From Craspedostauros australis (Eukaryota > Bacillariophyta > Bacillariophyceae > Mastogloiales > Achnanthaceae): DNA of 64,000 nucleotides. The notes beneath the pieces are model-generated. The model searched no databases, was not told the DNA's origin, and worked only from the letters and a program-made list of their open reading frames with translations. The DNA lies in assembly GCA_026770025.1 (NCBI GenBank), contig JAMXDE010000004.1, positions 1,364,001-1,428,000 on the forward strand, written 5' to 3'. The position numbers were made by a program, and so were the translations under genes. Shown here piece by piece: positions 60,350-64,000 of the stretch; within the stretch, counting starts at the first letter, position 1, and every line of letters starts with the position of its first letter.

Positions 60350-61986
60350 TCACTGTGACTTCTTGTGCAGAATCACATTGTATCTGGTATGCTTTGATTC
60401 GACAATCTTGACGTCGTCCACATCCCATTTGTACATGTTGGGTCCCTTCTCTTTCCAAAATTCATGACTCACACCACCCCAATCATTTGGAGCAACGCAG
60501 ATTGGCAACGCGACGCTCTGGATAGAGACATACGAACCCGGCTTGACGATTCGCAGCATCTCCGTCGCCCACATATTGGCCCATTGCTCTTGCTTCTCTG
60601 CTTCTAGTTGGAGAATGATCTTGGTTTTCCAATCGTCCTCTTCTGGATTGCACAATTCTTCCCGCTTGGCAGCGTAGTCGTCGTCACTGTGATTCGCGAC
60701 CTTGTAGAGTTGCAATGGATCAAACAATGGACTGTGTTCGCATGGGTATTCCCGAGTTGCAAAAGGGCAATGGCGGGGCACGAAGATGACAGTGAGTACA
60801 GAAGCTGGACCATGACAGCAGAACACATCCCAAATCAGATACAGCTCAATCCGACTTACCTGATGTAGCCAGTGAACGCCATATCGAAAGCTTCATTCGG
60901 TACGAAGTTCAGGTCGGTCGAATCGCCGGTGCACACGCTACCCTTCCGAAACTTGTGAGCGTTCGCGGCGCCATCACCAACACTTCCAGCTCCCTCGTCT
61001 TGTGATCCCACCTGAAAGGCGTCATCCGCAGACAACAACAGATCCAAGATCTGATCTGCTCGCTTGGCATTGGCATCGATGTATTCGTTTCCATACACGG
61101 TGATGTCTGTCGCATTGGAATACTCATGAATGAATTCCAGAGTCATGAACAGCTTCAATCCAATGCCGCAAGCGGATTCATAGATGTGATATCCTGACTC
61201 GATGTGTGGAATGATATGTTCGACATAAAACTGTCTCCAAACATTCTTTTCGTCGGAATATGACTGTGACCATCCATCAAACTTGTGATCTCGAAAGGTG
61301 CTGAGGAATGCAGCTTCATCGATGAGGAGAGCATCAACAGCAGCCCCATCAGCATCAACATCAGCATCGGCGTCGACATCGGCATTATCGGACGCAGGGT
61401 TCGCACTCTTTCCCTCATCTTTACTGTCTGACCCAGTGTCAAGATGTGTTTCGAATGGCTGCTTGTCATCTCCAAGGTACGTGACAGTGTTGCAGGGATC
61501 GTCCTCATCGTTCCACCCATGCATCTTGGGATCTGCGGGACACTGGAATAGAATTCCATCTGAGGATCCTGATGGAACCGCACCTACCTTTGTGTTGGAA
61601 AGGTTGGCCAGACCGTTGCCTCCAAGGAGATTGAAATCCAGCGCCAAGTCACAAACCAGGAAGGTTGCACAAAGAGTGACGGCCATGCAGCACGTGAACT
61701 TGAGAGTTCGTGAGCATCTCTGCTGGCAACTCTCAGCTGGCGAATGACCACTGTCGTATCTGTTTCTGGTCCCAAGTTTGTGTGCTGATGAAGACGATGA
61801 CTGTCCATTCTGTCCAGCCATCAATCCCACCATCTCAACATCCTCCATATCATCATGGTATTCATCGAAGTCGCCATCGAAGCCATTATGTGTGTTCGTG
61901 TGGCCGTTGTTTTGACGTGGCGGATTGGAGTGGGTAGATTCCTCCTCTTCCTCCTCTCCGTATTCTTGTGCGTATCGACCCTGCAT
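60350..61986 (-). CDS. Membrane-anchored SAM-methyltransferase-like protein, copy 2 (two exons)
   Basis: Exons 61986-60860 and 60731-60350 (minus strand) give 502 residues. The 128-nt intron (60859-60732, GTAAGT...CACAG) is at the same place as in copy 1 and joins FTGYI to SPLFDPLQLY. Same layout: acidic N-terminus, one membrane segment (CCMAVTLCATFLVCDLALDF region), ESACGIGLKLFM (SAM motif I). Most of the protein is near-identical to copy 1, but three patches differ strongly: WSQSYSDEKNVWRQFYVEHI against WSRYSEEKKGLSQFYIDNI, MLRIVKPGSYVSIQSVALP against MLRIAKPGAYIFVQQVALP, and the segment before the C-terminal YNVILHKKSQ. An extra VDADAD repeat lies in the linker. Confidence 0.75.
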
Positions 61987-62590
61987 GGTGCAATGATTCC
62001 TGACTTGTGCTCTGGCAATAGAATGGAATGGAATGGAATGGAATAGAGTAATGTTCTCTCGTACTCGTACTCGTACTCGTATGTATTGCAACGCTCCTGC
62101 TAACTGTGGACCACTACTTGATTGAACTGAACAGTGACTGCCGACAGTGTAGATTCAGCTTCGTTGTGAAGAATGCTTGTTCTTGACCTGCACCAATGCT
62201 CGATCTCGTGCCAACGTCCTTTGTCTTCCTCTTCCTCTGTGTTCCTCGTTTCCTCCTTTCCTTCTTGAGCTGTCTTCTTTGTTCAGGTGGTGATTGGTGT
62301 TGTGTTGTCTTTGGTTGGTGACAGGGACACCCGGCAAAATGGGTCGAATTAGTCTATTTTGGAGTCTACTGACCCAGCCAATCAAAACTCGTGGTTTTTG
62401 CGATGACAAAAAACCCCGCACGAGGAATGTTCTCGAATCAAATTTTCGTTCTCAGGAACTCTTTGAAGGTCATATCTTCCAGTTTTATTTATGGGAAAGC
62501 CATGGAGAAACTCCGAAAATGACTCTGCAATACTGTCCCTTGATTTAATCCCGACCAGTCGTGCGAAAACCGAACCCTCGATTTTAATAG

Positions 62591-62749
62591 CCGTCATTCG
62601 ATTTATTTATCCGTCATTCGATTTAAATATCCGTCATTTGATTTATTTATCCGTCATTCGATTTAAATATCCGTCATTCGATTTATTTATCCGTCATTCG
62701 ATTTAAATATCCGTCATTCGATTTATTTATCCGTCACTCGATTAAATTA
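62591..62749. repeat. Tandem array of alternating 20-bp units
   Basis: Eight 20-bp units beginning CCGTCATTCG. They alternate strictly between endings ATTTATTTAT (A) and ATTTAAATAT (B): A-B-A-B-A-B-A-B'. The last unit is degenerate and one base short, and the third has one change (TTTG). The array is therefore effectively a 40-bp higher-order repeat, much richer in AT than its surroundings. Confidence 0.9.
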
Positions 62750-63314
62750 GCTATCAATCCATTGTCTTCACGGGACACCATTGACACTATCGGACTAGTT
62801 CGACTAAACGAGGTTTTCGTCACATCGCCACTGATGACACGAAAACAGACCAACAGACCAACAGACCACGAATACAAAGACGGGGCTTGATGAGAGCAAC
62901 ACATGATGCCCCCGCGCTCGTTTCGGATGGCCAAGCCAGGCAAAACCACTCCACAACATCAAGTATCAACGTAGTGTAGCGAACGCGATACAAATGCAAT
63001 ACACACTGATACATGCATGTGTTGCATCCTATTCCTCCGTTCCGAAATGATTTCCACTTATCTTTTTTGCGACATGTGTTGAGACACCAACGACGTCATC
63101 AAAAGTGGGGGTTGCGGTAACCAAATTGCCTGTTTTTAGTGAATCTTCCTTCCTTCGAAACTCACTCGCTCGCTCGCCACTGGTCTCTGACAGTGCCAGG
63201 TACCACGACAGCAGAATGCGATACCATTCTGTGCGTCGCTCCGACAGGCTTTTATCATCGATGCGTTCCGTCCCTCCCCTCTGTTCGTGGATGTCTTCCC
63301 GCAATTCTGTGTCG

Positions 63315-63322
63315 TGACGTCA
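63315..63322. promoter_or_regulatory. CRE-like palindrome TGACGTCA
   Basis: Perfect 8-bp site in the terminal gene-poor stretch. No clear target gene within the window. Confidence 0.25.
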
Positions 63323-64000
63323 CATCAGGTGTTCGAAACCGTTCATAATTGTGGATTTTCTTTTGTTTTGGATGAGGCAGCTGTCAGAAATGTGCCAAAA
63401 TACAAATAATGACAGCGCGAATTGGTCGAAGTTAGTATTTTTGCGTATTTTTAGTTGGCTTTGTTGTGTTCAGCTTTTGCAAACTCGCTTGTTGGCATAC
63501 GTACTTCCGTATGATGACAGATGCTGATGGAGGCACCTCGGCTGCCACAGACCTAGATCATCACATCTCCAATACTCTAAATCCACCATTAGTATTATCT
63601 CAAACACACCACACTTGCACAATAGTGACAAGTGATGGCTTTTTCACATGTCACGTGAATCTTTCATTACTTCCTCTCTTCGCAAGTGCTCAGGGACATC
63701 GCATTCCGTCGCATTCACAGTATCTTCCCTCAACGTCTTTGCCCATGCTCTCCATTCTTGCTTCCTTCTTCCTTCCATCATGGCTTCAACAATGGTAGCG
63801 CCATGCTCTTGTTGATGCCTCCCTCATCTCTGCGTGGCTCAGTTGGACGTGGTTCCCCTCATGTGGGATGACCTCAAGACTACCACCGACGGTGAATTCT
63901 ACAATTTTCTCAACAGTGATGATGACTTCTTCCATGTCCAATTGGTGCATTGATGTGGCAATCTCGTCCATGTCCATGGCAGGTGGAAGCTTTGATCATG

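Larger units (their letters stand above)
57416..62324 (-). repeat. Right arm of the ~4.9-kb inverted duplication
   Basis: Reverse complement of 26952-31868, with sharp edges at 57416 (stop codon of the secreted-protein gene) and 62324 (CTGTCACC on the minus strand). The flanks outside are unrelated to those of the left arm. The arm is slightly shorter (4909 against 4917 bp) because of several small indels. Confidence 0.92.
62325..64000. other. End of window: no clear gene
   Basis: About 1.7 kb with an AT-rich tandem array (62591-62749), a TGACGTCA palindrome (63315-63322) and short open frames of no known family. A minus-strand frame, 63977-63786, could be the beginning of a gene but has no recognisable feature (63 residues, Met/Asp/Glu-rich start). 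Confidence 0.4.

Noticed and set aside
1-64000. tRNA, rRNA and CRISPR arrays
   Set aside because: GTTCGA-type sequences were looked at for tRNA T-arms, but none had matching acceptor and D-arm sequence. No rRNA-like or spacer-repeat pattern was seen.

Overview
This is a nuclear window from a stramenopile alga, almost certainly a diatom. It codes on both strands with short GT-AG introns, about 130-250 nt in most cases. Several proteins begin with a signal peptide followed by an Ala/Val-x-Ala-Phe-type step, the diatom plastid-import pattern (AtpC, uroporphyrinogen methyltransferase, a 2Fe-2S protein). One protein carries the diatom-typical DVLCGRGG (DUF6824) domain, and there is an intact Copia element of the kind abundant in diatom genomes. 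I do not name a species. I saw no rRNA, tRNA or CRISPR.

Layout. 1-7.1 kb: the tail of an unknown Ser-rich gene, a membrane-anchored sulfotransferase-like gene, a two-exon plastid uroporphyrin-III C-methyltransferase, and a thioredoxin-fold/DUF4395 membrane protein. 7.5-26.2 kb: an accessory region bounded by a ~46-bp inverted repeat facing inward. It holds an intact DDE (Tc1/mariner-like) transposase, a truncated N-acetylglutamate-synthase-like fragment, a complete 9.15-kb Copia retrotransposon (identical-looking 687-bp LTRs, 5-bp target duplication ACCGT) and a frameshifted protein-isoaspartate-methyltransferase-like pseudogene. 26.95-31.87 kb and 57.42-62.32 kb: two ~4.9-kb arms of an inverted duplication. 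Each arm carries a membrane-anchored SAM-methyltransferase-like gene and an acidic, secreted low-complexity protein.

The 25.5 kb between the arms is a dense set of ordinary genes: secreted endonuclease I, UNC50, a tRNA-dihydrouridine synthase, an isochorismatase-fold protein lacking its catalytic Cys, a multi-pass membrane protein, a 1-Cys peroxiredoxin, RRP40, a DUF6824 protein, a two-domain AAA ATPase, plastid AtpC and a small plastid 2Fe-2S protein. The end of the window has no clear gene but contains an AT-rich array of alternating 20-bp units.

The genes do not form one pathway. Plastid metabolism (siroheme branch, ATP synthase gamma, 2Fe-2S protein) and RNA metabolism (dihydrouridine synthase, exosome subunit) are represented by independent genes. 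The most unusual material is the nested mobile region, the inverted duplication with patchy divergence, and the isochorismatase-fold pseudoenzyme. All exon joins are read from sequence and are predictions without transcript support.
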